This document shows, one piece after another, positions 42,472-51,597 of a stretch of DNA of 64,000 nucleotides. Numbering within the stretch: the first letter of the stretch is position 1; each line of letters begins with the position of its first letter. The notes under the pieces are model-generated. The model was not told where the DNA came from. It saw only the letters and a program-made list of their open reading frames with translations, and made no database searches. A program made the position numbers and the translations under genes. The DNA comes from Gammaproteobacteria bacterium (lineage in GTDB: Bacteria > Pseudomonadota > Gammaproteobacteria > Steroidobacterales > Steroidobacteraceae): NCBI GenBank assembly GCA_028293725.1, contig JAQGOE010000032.1, forward strand, positions 12,998 through 76,997, read 5' to 3'.

Positions 42472-43022
42472 CTATCGGGATGAAGCGCGCTCCCACGTCA
42501 GTACCCGCTGTGTCGACTGATCACCTTGCTTCAGAGGGACAGTCAATTTCAGATGCCGACCGTCGAAGGCGACATCGCGTCGAAGGTCCTGGCCAATTTC
42601 CTCCGGCAGCAGGGACGAATTGACGTGGTGCGTGATAGCTGATGCCTGCGCGTCAAAGTCCCAGGTGCCCAGATACGCGTAGTAGGTGTCAAAGCCAGCC
42701 GCCTTGAGGCCCGCCTCATCAACTGAGAGTTTTGCGCCGGAGGTCCTCGGAGGGCCGTTCGCTGGCGGCCGGTTCGGCGCGTAGATCTGAACGCTCATCC
42801 ATCCGCTGCGATCGTACATGATGAGGCCTTGCGAGCCGGGCCAGAATAGCGGATCGGGTAGGGGCCGACCGGGCCTGAATACTCGATCGTGAGCAGCCGC
42901 CAGGTGCCAATGAGCGCCTCTGGCATCGCGGTTGAATTGGTGGTCGCTGACTCGGCGGGCAGTAGTGCCAGGATGCAGACTACGCAAAGAACCATCGCAC
43001 ACGAATGGGCCGAGACGCGCAT
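42472..43022 (-). pseudogene. Lipocalin-like domain protein, frameshifted
   Basis: A signal peptide (MRVSAHSCAMVLCVVCILALLPAESA) and lipocalin-like start (LIGTWRLLTIEYSGPVGPYP) are in one frame from 43022; the second half (FWPGSQGLIMYDRSGWMSVQIYAP ... TYYAYLGTWDFD ... HLKLTVP) is in another frame ending at 42472. The switch lies at about 42855-42870. Together they match the Lipocalin_5 family of exported small proteins. One insertion or deletion has disrupted it, next to the integrase. Confidence 0.7.
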
Positions 43023-43137
43023 TGGTCACCTCTGGAGGTGTGTTTCTGGTTGGGTGGTGACGGCGTGCTGGTCCGACGGCTCAGACAGATATATACCCGG
43101 TACACACATTGAACTCAACAAGGTTGGGAGGTTCGAG

Positions 43138-44571
43138 ATGGGTCGCAAATCGATCACGGGCGGAGTCATGCCTGCCGGTCCTGCCCGAATCCAGTTAACC
43201 TTTTTCATCGATGGCGTGCGTTTCCGGCCTACGCTTCCCTGGATCCCGCATGAGGCGAACCTCCGTCATGCCCAGGCTTACCTGGCACGCATCAAAACAC
43301 AGATCACCGCCGGCACATTCTGCTTCGCCGACGAGTTTCCGAACTATCGGGGCCTTCGTAAACTCTCGCGTCCGTTGAAGATGAGGTCCTGCGGGGAGGT
43401 GTTTGATGCGTTTCTTCACCATGAGGAGGCACGCTGGGCGAGGGGTGATTTGGCCGCGATCACGGTCGCCTCCCATCGGAAAATCCTCGATCGCGACTGG
43501 CGGCCCCTCATTGGGTATCTACCCTTTCTCGGTATACAGCATTCGATGTTGCTCAAGATTGCGGACGCGCACAGCTGGCGTAAGAAAACCTACAACAACG
43601 CCATCAGTGCGTTGCGACGCGCGTTTGAATTCGGGTTTCTCGACTACCCGGAGCGGCACAATCCGGCGGCGGCGCTGAAGTGTGCGCGCATGGGCAAGAA
43701 GGATCGGCCCCGGATTGATCCTTTTAGCATTCAGGAGGCGGAGGTCCTCATCGCCGCCCTGCATCGGGACTGGGGCGAAGCGCAGGGCAACTACGACGAG
43801 CTCCGCTTCTTCACCGGACTTCGTCCCTCCGAAGAGATCGCCCTGTTGACGACCGACTACGATGCCGCGAAGGGTGTATTGAATATCACCAAGGCCCGCG
43901 TGTGCGGGATCGACAAGGATGTCACGAAGACCGGAGAGGACCGCCGAATTGTCCTGTGCCCGCGTGCGGTGGCGATCATCGAGCGCCAGTTCCGGTTGTG
44001 CGAACGCGAGGTATTCGCCGGCCCCATCCGTCATGGCCACCTGTTTTTCACGGCGTCCGGTGCGCCGATGATGGACTTGAAATACGCCTACTGGCGCTGG
44101 CAGCGGACGCTGCGGCGACTCGCCATCCGGTATCGCAAGCCCTACATGGCGCGTCACACCTCCGTGAGCTGGAACCTGATGCTCGGTCGCAACCCGCTGC
44201 GGGTGGCGAAGGAGCATGGCCACCGCATTTCCACGATGTTCTCCGTGTATGCCGCGTGGATCGAAGGCGCGGTCGAAGCCGACATCGGCGCGATCCGCGA
44301 CGCGATGAACCGCACAGGCGGCGAGATACGCGAAGCGACCACCCCGACCGCCGTGCTCCCGACTCAAATCGCGCCGCTTACCGAGTACCCATCGATTGCG
44401 ACTGAAGCCAGCCCGCGCGAGACCGACGAGGCGAGTCCAAGAGTGTTTGCCACTGGTTACGCCAATAGGCGGCAACCTCTGAATTATAACTTATTGAAAT
44501 CAAAGGATAATTTTAATGGAAAGGGAGGGACTCGAACCCTCGACCCCGGCATTATGAGTGCCGTGCTCTAA
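43138..44571 (+). CDS. Tyrosine-type site-specific integrase
   Basis: About 477 residues: an arm-binding N-terminal domain (1-70, MGRKSITGGVMPAGPARIQL), a SAM-like core domain (about 85-185), and a catalytic domain (about 195-400). The box I arginine is in FFTGLRPSEE (near 229), box II reads PYMARHTS where the usual histidine of HxxR is replaced by tyrosine, then EHGH and the nucleophile tyrosine in MFSVYAAW. ATG 43138 has GGGAGG 6 to 7 bases upstream and matches the domain start. The last 18 codons and the stop lie inside tRNA-Met, so the gene and tRNA overlap by 55 bases. This is a phage- or island-type integrase that used the tRNA 3' half as attachment site. Confidence 0.9.
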   Translation: MGRKSITGGVMPAGPARIQLTFFIDGVRFRPTLPWIPHEANLRHAQAYLARIKTQITAGTFCFADEFPNYRGLRKLSRPLKMRSCGEVFDAFLHHEEARWARGDLAAITVASHRKILDRDWRPLIGYLPFLGIQHSMLLKIADAHSWRKKTYNNAISALRRAFEFGFLDYPERHNPAAALKCARMGKKDRPRIDPFSIQEAEVLIAALHRDWGEAQGNYDELRFFTGLRPSEEIALLTTDYDAAKGVLNITKARVCGIDKDVTKTGEDRRIVLCPRAVAIIERQFRLCEREVFAGPIRHGHLFFTASGAPMMDLKYAYWRWQRTLRRLAIRYRKPYMARHTSVSWNLMLGRNPLRVAKEHGHRISTMFSVYAAWIEGAVEADIGAIRDAMNRTGGEIREATTPTAVLPTQIAPLTEYPSIATEASPRETDEASPRVFATGYANRRQPLNYNLLKSKDNFNGKGGTRTLDPGIMSAVL

Positions 44572-44590
44572 CCAGCTGAGCTACCTTTCC
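44517..44590 (-). tRNA. tRNA-Met (CAT), elongator type
   Basis: A 74-nt cloverleaf. Acceptor GGAAAGG (44590-44584) pairs with CCTTTCC (44524-44518), discriminator A; D-stem GCTC/GAGC; anticodon stem CGGCA/TGCCG with loop CTCATAA, anticodon CAT at 44554-44556; variable GGGTC; T-stem GAGGG/CCCTC with loop TTCGAGT. CCA is not encoded. The D-arm and variable loop match elongator tRNA-Met rather than the lysidine tRNA-Ile. It overlaps the 3' end of the integrase gene. Confidence 0.95.
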
Positions 44591-44993
44591 CCAGTCCACA
44601 GCCCCCCATGCGGGACCCCCGCAGGGGGCGCGCATTGTCCTAGGCAACCCCCGGGGTGTCAACCAAAGCGCCTCACCCCCCTGGACCCCTCCCCCACACC
44701 CCAAGTCCAAGCTCCGGCCCCACCCCGTCAAATCCACCCCCCAAAGGCGTCTAGTATCTAAAGAGCCAAAACACCCCCACCCAACACCCCACAATTCGCT
44801 TTTTCCGCTCGAGCACCCCCCAAAAGGAGTTCCTTCAAGCATGGATTGCACCCACACCCACCCATCAACATCCCCTCCAACCGCAAAAAGACTTGACGTC
44901 CAACTACCAGGTTGGATTAATTAATATTTACAATGGCGCAGCGTTCGGGCAAGCGTCGCTGTAAACTCAACCAAGGAAGGGGGGTTCGTCGTC
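44591..44993. other. C-rich intergenic region before the GntR genes
   Basis: About 400 bases. 44595-44880 is strikingly C-rich on the plus strand (many CCCCC and CCACCC runs), with no coding signal. The end holds the GntR promoter at 44893-44922. Confidence 0.6.
44893..44922 (+). promoter_or_regulatory. Promoter with an operator palindrome in the spacer
   Basis: TTGACG (44893-44898) is a good -35, and ATTAAT/TTAATT (44916-44922) a -10 with 17 to 18 bases between. The spacer is almost exactly the inverted repeat TCCAAC-TACCAG-GTTGGA (44899-44916). A dimeric GntR protein bound there would block RNA polymerase, so it is a probable auto-operator of the following GntR genes. Confidence 0.6.
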
Positions 44994-45761
44994 ATGACGA
45001 GAGCAACAAACGCCGGCATTGGCGTAACACGTTATTTGCAGGTCTATACGGTCCTGTCGCAGGCGCTTGCGGAAGGCGACATCGGCGCAGGCGAAGCCTT
45101 ACCCAGCGAGCCGTCCCTCGTACGCCAGTACGGCGTTTCCCGGACGACGGTACGCCGGGCCCTGGCGAGATTGGCGGCAGAGCGCTGCATCGTCCGGCGG
45201 CGCGGTAGCGGCACGTTCGCCCGCGATAAAGTTGCAAGAACCGTCTCCGCACGCCAGATCGCCTCCATCATCGACGACCCCCGTGGTGTTGCGACAAACA
45301 CAACGGTCCGGCTGCTCGAATTCAAGCACACTCCCATACCCGACTTCCTCCACCGCGAGTGGCCCGAGTTCGGCGCGAGTGTGTTGACCATCCGCCGGGT
45401 GCGGTATGTCGATCACGAGCCCGTCGCGCTCGTGACCGCCTATGTACCCGAAGAGCTCGCGAAGCAGCTCACGGCGCGCCGCCTCGGCAGCGACACTGTT
45501 CTCGCAGCGCTCGATAAGCTCGGATATCACGGCGCCACCAATGATCAGGAGATGACCGCTGTCGCGGCCGACCCGTTCACGGCGAAGCATCTGGGCTTCA
45601 GCGTCGGCTCTCCGGTCCTCAACATGAAGTGTCTGGCGCGGGATGCGCGCGGACGGATCTTGCGGTACGCGAATTACCTGTACCGGCCGGATCGCTATGA
45701 GATTCACACCGTCGTCGAGCGCGACCGGCACCAACGCGGGCGCCGGGCAGCCAGTCTCTGA
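44994..45761 (+). CDS. GntR family regulator, HutC subfamily (first of a tandem pair)
   Basis: A 255-residue regulator: winged HTH (about 12-75) with EALPSEPSLVRQYGVSRTTVRRALARL and RRRGSGTFAR, then a UbiC/UTRA effector domain (about 90-240) starting TVRLLEF and ending YRPDRYEIHTVVERDR. The HutC branch senses small metabolites such as urocanate or amino sugars. The start is preceded by AAGGAAGGGG. The second GntR gene begins 14 bases after the stop. Neither has an adjacent metabolic operon. Confidence 0.88.
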   Translation: MTRATNAGIGVTRYLQVYTVLSQALAEGDIGAGEALPSEPSLVRQYGVSRTTVRRALARLAAERCIVRRRGSGTFARDKVARTVSARQIASIIDDPRGVATNTTVRLLEFKHTPIPDFLHREWPEFGASVLTIRRVRYVDHEPVALVTAYVPEELAKQLTARRLGSDTVLAALDKLGYHGATNDQEMTAVAADPFTAKHLGFSVGSPVLNMKCLARDARGRILRYANYLYRPDRYEIHTVVERDRHQRGRRAASL

Positions 45762-45775
45762 CGGCGGCACACAAT

Positions 45776-46597
45776 ATGGCATCCAGAACCGCGCACCGTA
45801 CGAAGAAATCCAAGCCGGCGCGGGGAAACGGATTCCCGGCACAGCGCAATGGCCGTGGCGTCGCACGGTATTACCTGCTCTACGAGCATCTGTCCGGCGC
45901 GCTGAATGACGGGACCATTCCCGCGGGCGGCGCTTTGCCCAGCGAACCCGAGCTCGTAGTCCGCTACAAACTTTCGCGAACGACCGTGCGTCGCGCACTG
46001 GCAAGACTGGAGGATGAGGGCCGGATCATCCGTCGCCGCGGTAGCGGCACCTTCGCGCGCCAGACCCGCAAGCCCCCGCGCCTTCACCTTGATCTACACA
46101 CCTTCTTCGACGACCTACCGGAGTTGGCGTCCCAAACGACGACGTCGATCCTGCGATTCGAATTCGGAGCGGTGCCGACCTCTCTACGTGAGTTTCAGCC
46201 GCAGCTCGGCGCCCGGGCGCTGGTAATTCAACGTGTGCATCGCTTTCACGGCACGCCATACGCGCTGACGACCGCCTATGTCCCGGAACGGATAGGCCGG
46301 AAGATCCGCCGAACCGCACTCGAGCGCGCCTCACTTCTGACAGTACTCGATCAACAGGGGCCGCGGACTTCAAAGACCGAACACACCACGAGCGCCGTCG
46401 CGGCGGACGCTGTGGCCACAAAACGCCTGGATGTAGCCTTAGGCGTGCCGCTGCTGCGCACCCGGGCCGTGCTGTCGGACAGCCATGACCAACTGCTCGC
46501 CGTAATAGAAAGTCTCAGCCGTCCCGACCGCTTCAGCGTGCGGGCGGCCCTGGAGCGCACCCGTAACTCAAACTCGCAATGGCGTTTGAAGCGCTAG
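45776..46597 (+). CDS. GntR family regulator, HutC subfamily (second of a tandem pair)
   Basis: A 273-residue paralogue of the preceding gene, with a basic N-terminal extension (TAHRTKKSKPARGNG), wHTH (about 30-95: GALPSEPELVVRYKLSRTTVRRALARLEDEG, RRRGSGTFAR) and UTRA domain. The HTH cores are very similar between the two, while the effector domains differ more, so the pair may respond to different ligands at shared operators. The last 30 bases overlap the convergent EAL-protein gene. Confidence 0.88.
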   Translation: MASRTAHRTKKSKPARGNGFPAQRNGRGVARYYLLYEHLSGALNDGTIPAGGALPSEPELVVRYKLSRTTVRRALARLEDEGRIIRRRGSGTFARQTRKPPRLHLDLHTFFDDLPELASQTTTSILRFEFGAVPTSLREFQPQLGARALVIQRVHRFHGTPYALTTAYVPERIGRKIRRTALERASLLTVLDQQGPRTSKTEHTTSAVAADAVATKRLDVALGVPLLRTRAVLSDSHDQLLAVIESLSRPDRFSVRAALERTRNSNSQWRLKR

Positions 46598-48823
46598 TCC
46601 CAACAGCTCATCGAATTCATCGGCGGGCAGCGGCCGGCCGTGGAGGAATCCCTGCGACTGCTCGCAACCCAGCGCTCGCAGGATCTCGAACTGCTCCACG
46701 GTCTCCACTCCCTCCGCCACAGTGCTGAGCCTGAACGCCCGCGCGAGCGAAATGATCGTCGACACCACCGCTTGCGAGTTCTCATCGCCCACCAACCCGC
46801 GGGTGAAAGAGCGATCGATCTTGAGTGCATCCACTGGGAGTTGCGATAGCCGGCTGAGCGAGGAATAGCCCGTACCGAAATCGTCGATGGAGACCTGCGC
46901 GCCGGCGGAGCGCAACGACTGCAACGTGCGTGTCAAACCCACCGAATCCTCCAGCAGCGCGCCCTCGGTGATCTCGATATCGAGACCGTTGCCCGACTTC
47001 GACTGCCAGCCCGCCGCGCTGGAAAAGCGCTCCTCGAAATCCGGGTCGCGCAGCTGCACCGGCGAGACATTTACCGCGATTCGCAACGATTCGAACCCGA
47101 GGCGCTGCCAGCGCCGCAGGTCCCGCACGGCGCGCACCAATACCCAGTCCCCCACATCGACGATCAGCCCGGTTGATTCCAACACCGAGAGGAAGATCGC
47201 CGGCAGAACCAGTCCCCGCCCGGGATCGCGCCAGCGCAACAGCGCCTCCGCACCGCTGAGCATGCGGGTCGCGACGGAGAACTGCGGCTGGTAGTGCAAC
47301 TCGAATTGCTCGGCGTCCAACGCCACGCGCAGACGCTGTTCCAGCGCGAGACGCTCGGCCACCTCGGTATTGATTTCCCGGCGGTGGCGCAGGAAGCGCT
47401 CGCCGGACTTACGGGCCTTATGAAGCGCGGCTTCCGCGTTCTGCAGAAGCGATTCAGAGTCGACCCCGTTTTCCGGATAGCGCGCCAGGCCCGCTTTGAC
47501 GTTGATCCGGATCTCATGATCGCCAACGGTCAGCGGGAGACTGAAAGCGGCGGCCAATCGCTCATGCAGCACGCGCACCGAATCTTCGTAAGACGCGCGC
47601 CCCGAAATCACGATCGCAAAATTGCCGCTATCCAGGTGAGCGAGACAATCCGTTCCCTCGAACTGACTCTTGACACTGTCGGCCACGAACTGCACGACCT
47701 GATCGCCGACGTGCCGGCCGAAAGAGTCGTTGATGACACCGAGGCGCTCGATATCGAACGCCACGACCAACACCTCCGCGTCCTCGCCCGCGTGCCGCGC
47801 CAGAAGCCGCGCAACCCGCTCGCAGAACAGGGCTCGCTTGGCAAGCCCTGTCAATGGATCGAAGTAGGAAAGAAACCGGACGGCATCTTCCTTATGCAGG
47901 TACTGAAGCGCGAAAGACAGGTTGGCGGCAACCTCGCGCAACATCCGCAACTCCTCCTCGCTCGACCCGCAGGAATCAGCGGAACCAACGGTGAACGCGC
48001 CGACAGGCGTGTCATCGACGAGCAGAGGAATCGCGGCGATGCAATTGATGTGCAGACTGAACAGCCGCTCCGAAAACACGAACCGGCTGCCCGCGCCGAG
48101 AATGTCATTGCAAACAACTTCGACGCCCGTGCGCAGCGCACGTCCGGTTACCGTGTCGAATTGTTCGCTGCCTTCCGAAACAGGCTCCAACCGGAAACTG
48201 ACCTCGTCCTTCTTATCGTTGGCCAGACCCGCCCAGGCAACAGGACGCGCGACGCGTGTGCCCGGCTCGATGAGTGTGACGAACGCGCACGAATACTTAC
48301 CGATGTCGTGGGCAATCCGGCACGCTTCCTGGAACAGGTGGGTGCGATCACGGATGCGCACCACCCCCGCATTGATCGCGGACAGCATGTGGAGCACCCG
48401 GCTGAGCCGCTCGATACGAGTCTCTGCGTCCTGCCTCGCAGACCGTAAAGCCACCTCACCCAGGGCACGCCTCACCGCCGGCCCGAGACGCGCAAGGTTT
48501 GTTTTGAGCACGTAATCGACTGCACCCGCTTTGAGTGCCTCGATCGCCCGTTCTTCGCCGATCGTGCCGGATAGGAAGATGAACGGGACATCCGGAGCCT
48601 CGCGCCGGACCAGACTCAGTGCAGCGGAGCCGTCATAACCCGGTAGCGAGAAATCGGAGATGACGACGTGCGGCCGCAGCTCGCGCAACTCAGTGCGAAG
48701 CCCAGCCTCGGTATCGACACGCACCCACGTGCAGCTCAAACCCGCCCACTTCAATTGCTGGATGGCAAGCTCAGCCTCGGCAGCCACATCCTCGATGATC
48801 AGCAGGCGCAGCTCCTGCTCCAT
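46568..48823 (-). CDS. REC-GAF-GGDEF-EAL signalling protein
   Basis: About 751 residues in the order receiver (1-120; phosphoacceptor in VISDFSLPGYDG), GAF (about 150-300), GGDEF (about 320-480) and EAL (about 495-745). The GGDEF signature reads LDSGNF, so the cyclase is likely inactive. The EAL site is intact: GAEALLRW, DIEITEG, DDFGTGYSSL, ALKIDRSF and AEGVETVEQ. The protein is probably a c-di-GMP phosphodiesterase controlled by phosphorylation. The ATG at 48823 is chosen as the usual start of the receiver domain. Confidence 0.88.
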   Translation of the reverse strand: MEQELRLLIIEDVAAEAELAIQQLKWAGLSCTWVRVDTEAGLRTELRELRPHVVISDFSLPGYDGSAALSLVRREAPDVPFIFLSGTIGEERAIEALKAGAVDYVLKTNLARLGPAVRRALGEVALRSARQDAETRIERLSRVLHMLSAINAGVVRIRDRTHLFQEACRIAHDIGKYSCAFVTLIEPGTRVARPVAWAGLANDKKDEVSFRLEPVSEGSEQFDTVTGRALRTGVEVVCNDILGAGSRFVFSERLFSLHINCIAAIPLLVDDTPVGAFTVGSADSCGSSEEELRMLREVAANLSFALQYLHKEDAVRFLSYFDPLTGLAKRALFCERVARLLARHAGEDAEVLVVAFDIERLGVINDSFGRHVGDQVVQFVADSVKSQFEGTDCLAHLDSGNFAIVISGRASYEDSVRVLHERLAAAFSLPLTVGDHEIRINVKAGLARYPENGVDSESLLQNAEAALHKARKSGERFLRHRREINTEVAERLALEQRLRVALDAEQFELHYQPQFSVATRMLSGAEALLRWRDPGRGLVLPAIFLSVLESTGLIVDVGDWVLVRAVRDLRRWQRLGFESLRIAVNVSPVQLRDPDFEERFSSAAGWQSKSGNGLDIEITEGALLEDSVGLTRTLQSLRSAGAQVSIDDFGTGYSSLSRLSQLPVDALKIDRSFTRGLVGDENSQAVVSTIISLARAFRLSTVAEGVETVEQFEILRALGCEQSQGFLHGRPLPADEFDELLGLALQTPLRV

Positions 48824-48929
48824 GTCCCCGTCCCACCTTGAACAATCGCTGCCGCAAACCATACGTAAGCAGCAGGGTGGGTGTCATGTTGCGGCGCGCT
48901 AATCAAACTCCATTTTTGCGCCGGTCACG

Positions 48930-50021
48930 TCACACATTGAACCGAAAGTGCATCACATCGCCTTCCTGCGTAACATATTCCTTACCCTCCAGGCGCAGCT
49001 TGCCCACCTCGCGCGCGCCGGCCTCGCCTTTACCAGAGATGTAATCGGCAAACGCAATCACTTCCGCACGAATGAAACCGCGCTCGAAATCGGTGTGAAT
49101 GACGGCCGCCGATTGCGGTGCCGTGGCTCCCGCCCGCACGGTCCAGGCGCGCACTTCCTTTTCCCCTGCCGTGAAAAACGTCTGCAGACCGAGCAGCTTG
49201 TAAGCTCCGCGGATCACGCGATCCAACCCCGGCTCCTTCAAACCCAACTCCGCGAGAAACTCGGCCCGGTCCGCCTCGTCGAGCTGGGCCACCTCGGCCT
49301 CGATCGCTGCGCACACCGCGACGACGACGGCGCCCTCCCCGGCGGCACGCTTCTCGACAGCAGCCAACAGCGGGTTGTTCACGAAGCCGCTCTCGGAGAC
49401 GTTGGCCACGTACATGACGGGCTTCGCAGTCAGCAAACTCAACTCACGAATATCGAGACGCTCCTCGTCGGTGAGCGCGAGCGCCCGTACCGGGCGCGCC
49501 TGATCGAGTTGCGCCTTGACACGCTCAAACAGCGCACGCTTGCGTACGGCGTCTTTGTCACCGCCCTTGGCAGCCTTCGCGGCGCGATCTACGGCCTTGT
49601 CCACTGTCTGGAGATCGGCAAGCGCCAATTCCGTGTCAATGATCTCGATGTCGGTGAGAGGATCGACCTTTCCGGCGACATGAATGATGTCGGTGCTTTC
49701 GAAGCAACGCACGACATGCGCGATCGCGTCGACCTCGCGGATGTGCGAAAGGAACTTGTTACCGAGCCCCTCGCCCTGCGAGGCGCCGGCGACGAGACCT
49801 GCGATATCCACAAACTCGACCGTCGTTGGAACGATCTTCTCGGGATGTACGATCGCGGCGAGTTGCCCCAGCCGCGGGTCGGGCACCGGGACCACGCCGA
49901 CGTTGGGGTCGATCGTACAGAAAGGGTAGTTCTCGGCAGCGATCTGCGCGCGCGTCAGCGCGTTGAACAGAGTCGACTTGCCGACATTCGGCAGACCTAC
50001 GATGCCGCACCGGATAGCCAT
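48930..50021 (-). CDS. ychF: Redox-regulated ATPase YchF (Obg-like)
   Basis: A 363-residue P-loop protein of universal occurrence that prefers ATP and binds ribosomes. G1 [14 protein letters not shown] is at residues 8-21, G3 [17 protein letters not shown] near 69, the coiled-coil middle (140-200) and the C-terminal TGS domain with the hallmark ending [28 protein letters not shown]. It follows pth by 21 bases on the same strand, a conserved gammaproteobacterial order. Confidence 0.97.
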   Translation of the reverse strand: MAIRCGIVGLPNVGKSTLFNALTRAQIAAENYPFCTIDPNVGVVPVPDPRLGQLAAIVHPEKIVPTTVEFVDIAGLVAGASQGEGLGNKFLSHIREVDAIAHVVRCFESTDIIHVAGKVDPLTDIEIIDTELALADLQTVDKAVDRAAKAAKGGDKDAVRKRALFERVKAQLDQARPVRALALTDEERLDIRELSLLTAKPVMYVANVSESGFVNNPLLAAVEKRAAGEGAVVVAVCAAIEAEVAQLDEADRAEFLAELGLKEPGLDRVIRGAYKLLGLQTFFTAGEKEVRAWTVRAGATAPQSAAVIHTDFERGFIRAEVIAFADYISGKGEAGAREVGKLRLEGKEYVTQEGDVMHFRFNV

Positions 50022-50042
50022 GTGAGTAAAACGCTCCTGAAT

Positions 50043-50654
50043 CTAAGCAGAGGTCGGCCCGGCGGCGGGTGGAGTATTGCGAGTATGCAGGCGGTTCATC
50101 GCCTTGGGCGCACCTTCGGTGAGCAACGTCGGCACGATATCGATGGCCGCCTGGATGGCCTCGAAAATCTGCCGCTCTTCCTCGGCCTGCGGACGGCCTA
50201 ACACGTAATTGAGTACCGCGGATTTGTCACCCGGATGGCCGATGCCGATGCGCAGGCGCCAGAACGGGTCACCCATCTGCGCGATGATATCCCGCATCCC
50301 ATTGTGTCCGCCCGCGCCACCGCCCTGCTTGAGGCGGACGACGCCCGCCGGAAAATCGAGCTCGTCATAAGCGACGAGGATCGACTCGACCGGCACCTTG
50401 TAGAACCCCGCCAGGCTGTGCACAGGACCGCCGCTGCGGTTCATGAAGCCCATCGGCTTCAAGAGCCACAGCTCATCACCACCCACACGGGCGCGGGCCA
50501 CTTCCGCGCGGTAACGCGACTCGTTGCGAAACGTCGCCCCGTGGCGCCGGGCGAACTCGTCGAGCAGCCAGAAGCCCGCGTTATGCCGCGTGCGAGCGTA
50601 TTCGCTGCCCGGATTGCCGAGCCCGACAATCAGCTTGAGCGGCAGGGCTGACAC
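50043..50654 (-). CDS. pth: Peptidyl-tRNA hydrolase
   Basis: A 203-residue enzyme that frees tRNA from stalled peptidyl-tRNA. Motifs: IVGLGNPGSEYARTRHNAGF (with the catalytic histidine), KPMGFMNRSGG, and YDELDFPAGVVRLKQGGGAGGHNGMRDI. Usual length. It lies between rplY and ychF and probably shares their transcript. Confidence 0.97.
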   Translation of the reverse strand: MSALPLKLIVGLGNPGSEYARTRHNAGFWLLDEFARRHGATFRNESRYRAEVARARVGGDELWLLKPMGFMNRSGGPVHSLAGFYKVPVESILVAYDELDFPAGVVRLKQGGGAGGHNGMRDIIAQMGDPFWRLRIGIGHPGDKSAVLNYVLGRPQAEEERQIFEAIQAAIDIVPTLLTEGAPKAMNRLHTRNTPPAAGPTSA

Positions 50655-50781
50655 GATGGCGGTTCAGATCAGAGAAAATTCGCGCGACGGTGGGAGCCGC
50701 GAATAGGCTCCCACCAGCGCAGTAAAAGACACGGAACCAACAGGCGCCAGCCTCGAAACGGCCGGCGCCCGCGAAAGACGG

Positions 50782-51534
50782 CTACTTCTTGCCGCCTTCC
50801 TTCTTGGCCGGAGCGGCCTTCGCGTCGCCACCCTTGGCATCGCCAGCCTTCGCATCCCCGCCCTTGGCGCCAGCGGCCGGCGCGGCAGCGGCTCCAGCCG
50901 CGGGCGCAGCGCCCTCGACCGGTGCAGCAACGGCCTCGGCAACAACGGCCTCCGGCTCCTCCGCACGTGGGCTGTGGATGGAGACGACCGGTGCATTACG
51001 GCGCGTCAACTCCGGAATCGTCACACCCGAAGGCAGCGGGACGTCGGCCAGGAACTTGGTCTCGTTCAGGTTCATACCTGAGAGATCGAGCTCGAGGAAC
51101 TCAGGCAGGTCCTTCGGCAAACAGGCGACTTCGACATCCGAGCGCATGTGCGAGACGACGCCACCCTGGACCTTCACGCCCGGGGAGATGCTCTCGTTCT
51201 TGAAGTGGATCGGCAGCATGATGCGGATGACCTCGCTCTCGACCACGCGCTGCAGATCGACATGCACCACCAGGTTCTTCGCCGGGTGCATCTGGATGTC
51301 CTTGACGATGGCTTCCTGCGTCTTGTCGCCGATCTTCAACTGCACGATCGTTGAATAGAAACGCTCGTCCCCGACCATGGTCAGCAGATTCTGCTGATCC
51401 AGAGTCAACGCCTGGGCGTCCTGATGACCGCCATAAATAATCGCTGGCACTTTTCCCGTGTGACGCAGGCGGCGGCTCGCACCTTTGCCTTGCATGTCAC
51501 GGAGGTCAGCGCCGAATGTGAATGAAATGCGCAT
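50782..51534 (-). CDS. rplY: 50S ribosomal protein L25 (Ctc form) with Lys/Ala repeat tail
   Basis: A 250-residue long-form L25/TL5 protein that binds 5S rRNA. The N-terminal L25 domain (about 1-95, GKGASRRLRHTGKVPAIIYGG) and the C-terminal beta domain (about 100-185) are clear. The last 50 residues are a low-complexity Ala/Lys/Asp/Gly extension with the repeat KGGDAKAGDAKGGDAK, absent from the short E. coli protein. The tail is disordered by appearance. Next to prs and pth as usual. Confidence 0.96.
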   Translation of the reverse strand: MRISFTFGADLRDMQGKGASRRLRHTGKVPAIIYGGHQDAQALTLDQQNLLTMVGDERFYSTIVQLKIGDKTQEAIVKDIQMHPAKNLVVHVDLQRVVESEVIRIMLPIHFKNESISPGVKVQGGVVSHMRSDVEVACLPKDLPEFLELDLSGMNLNETKFLADVPLPSGVTIPELTRRNAPVVSIHSPRAEEPEAVVAEAVAAPVEGAAPAAGAAAAPAAGAKGGDAKAGDAKGGDAKAAPAKKEGGKK

Positions 51535-51597
51535 GAATTATCTCCAGTAGTAACAACCGATGCCGAGTCGCGACCAAAACGGCACCACCCAAAAAAT

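Noticed and set aside
43519..44475. A 318-codon open frame on the minus strand
   Set aside because: Antisense to the integrase catalytic domain, which shows the correct motifs.
47294..48448. A 384-codon open frame on the plus strand
   Set aside because: It is antisense to the REC-GAF-GGDEF-EAL gene, has no family motif and is explained by high GC codon use on the true strand.
48948..50201. A 417-codon open frame on the plus strand
   Set aside because: Antisense shadow of ychF and pth, which are certain.
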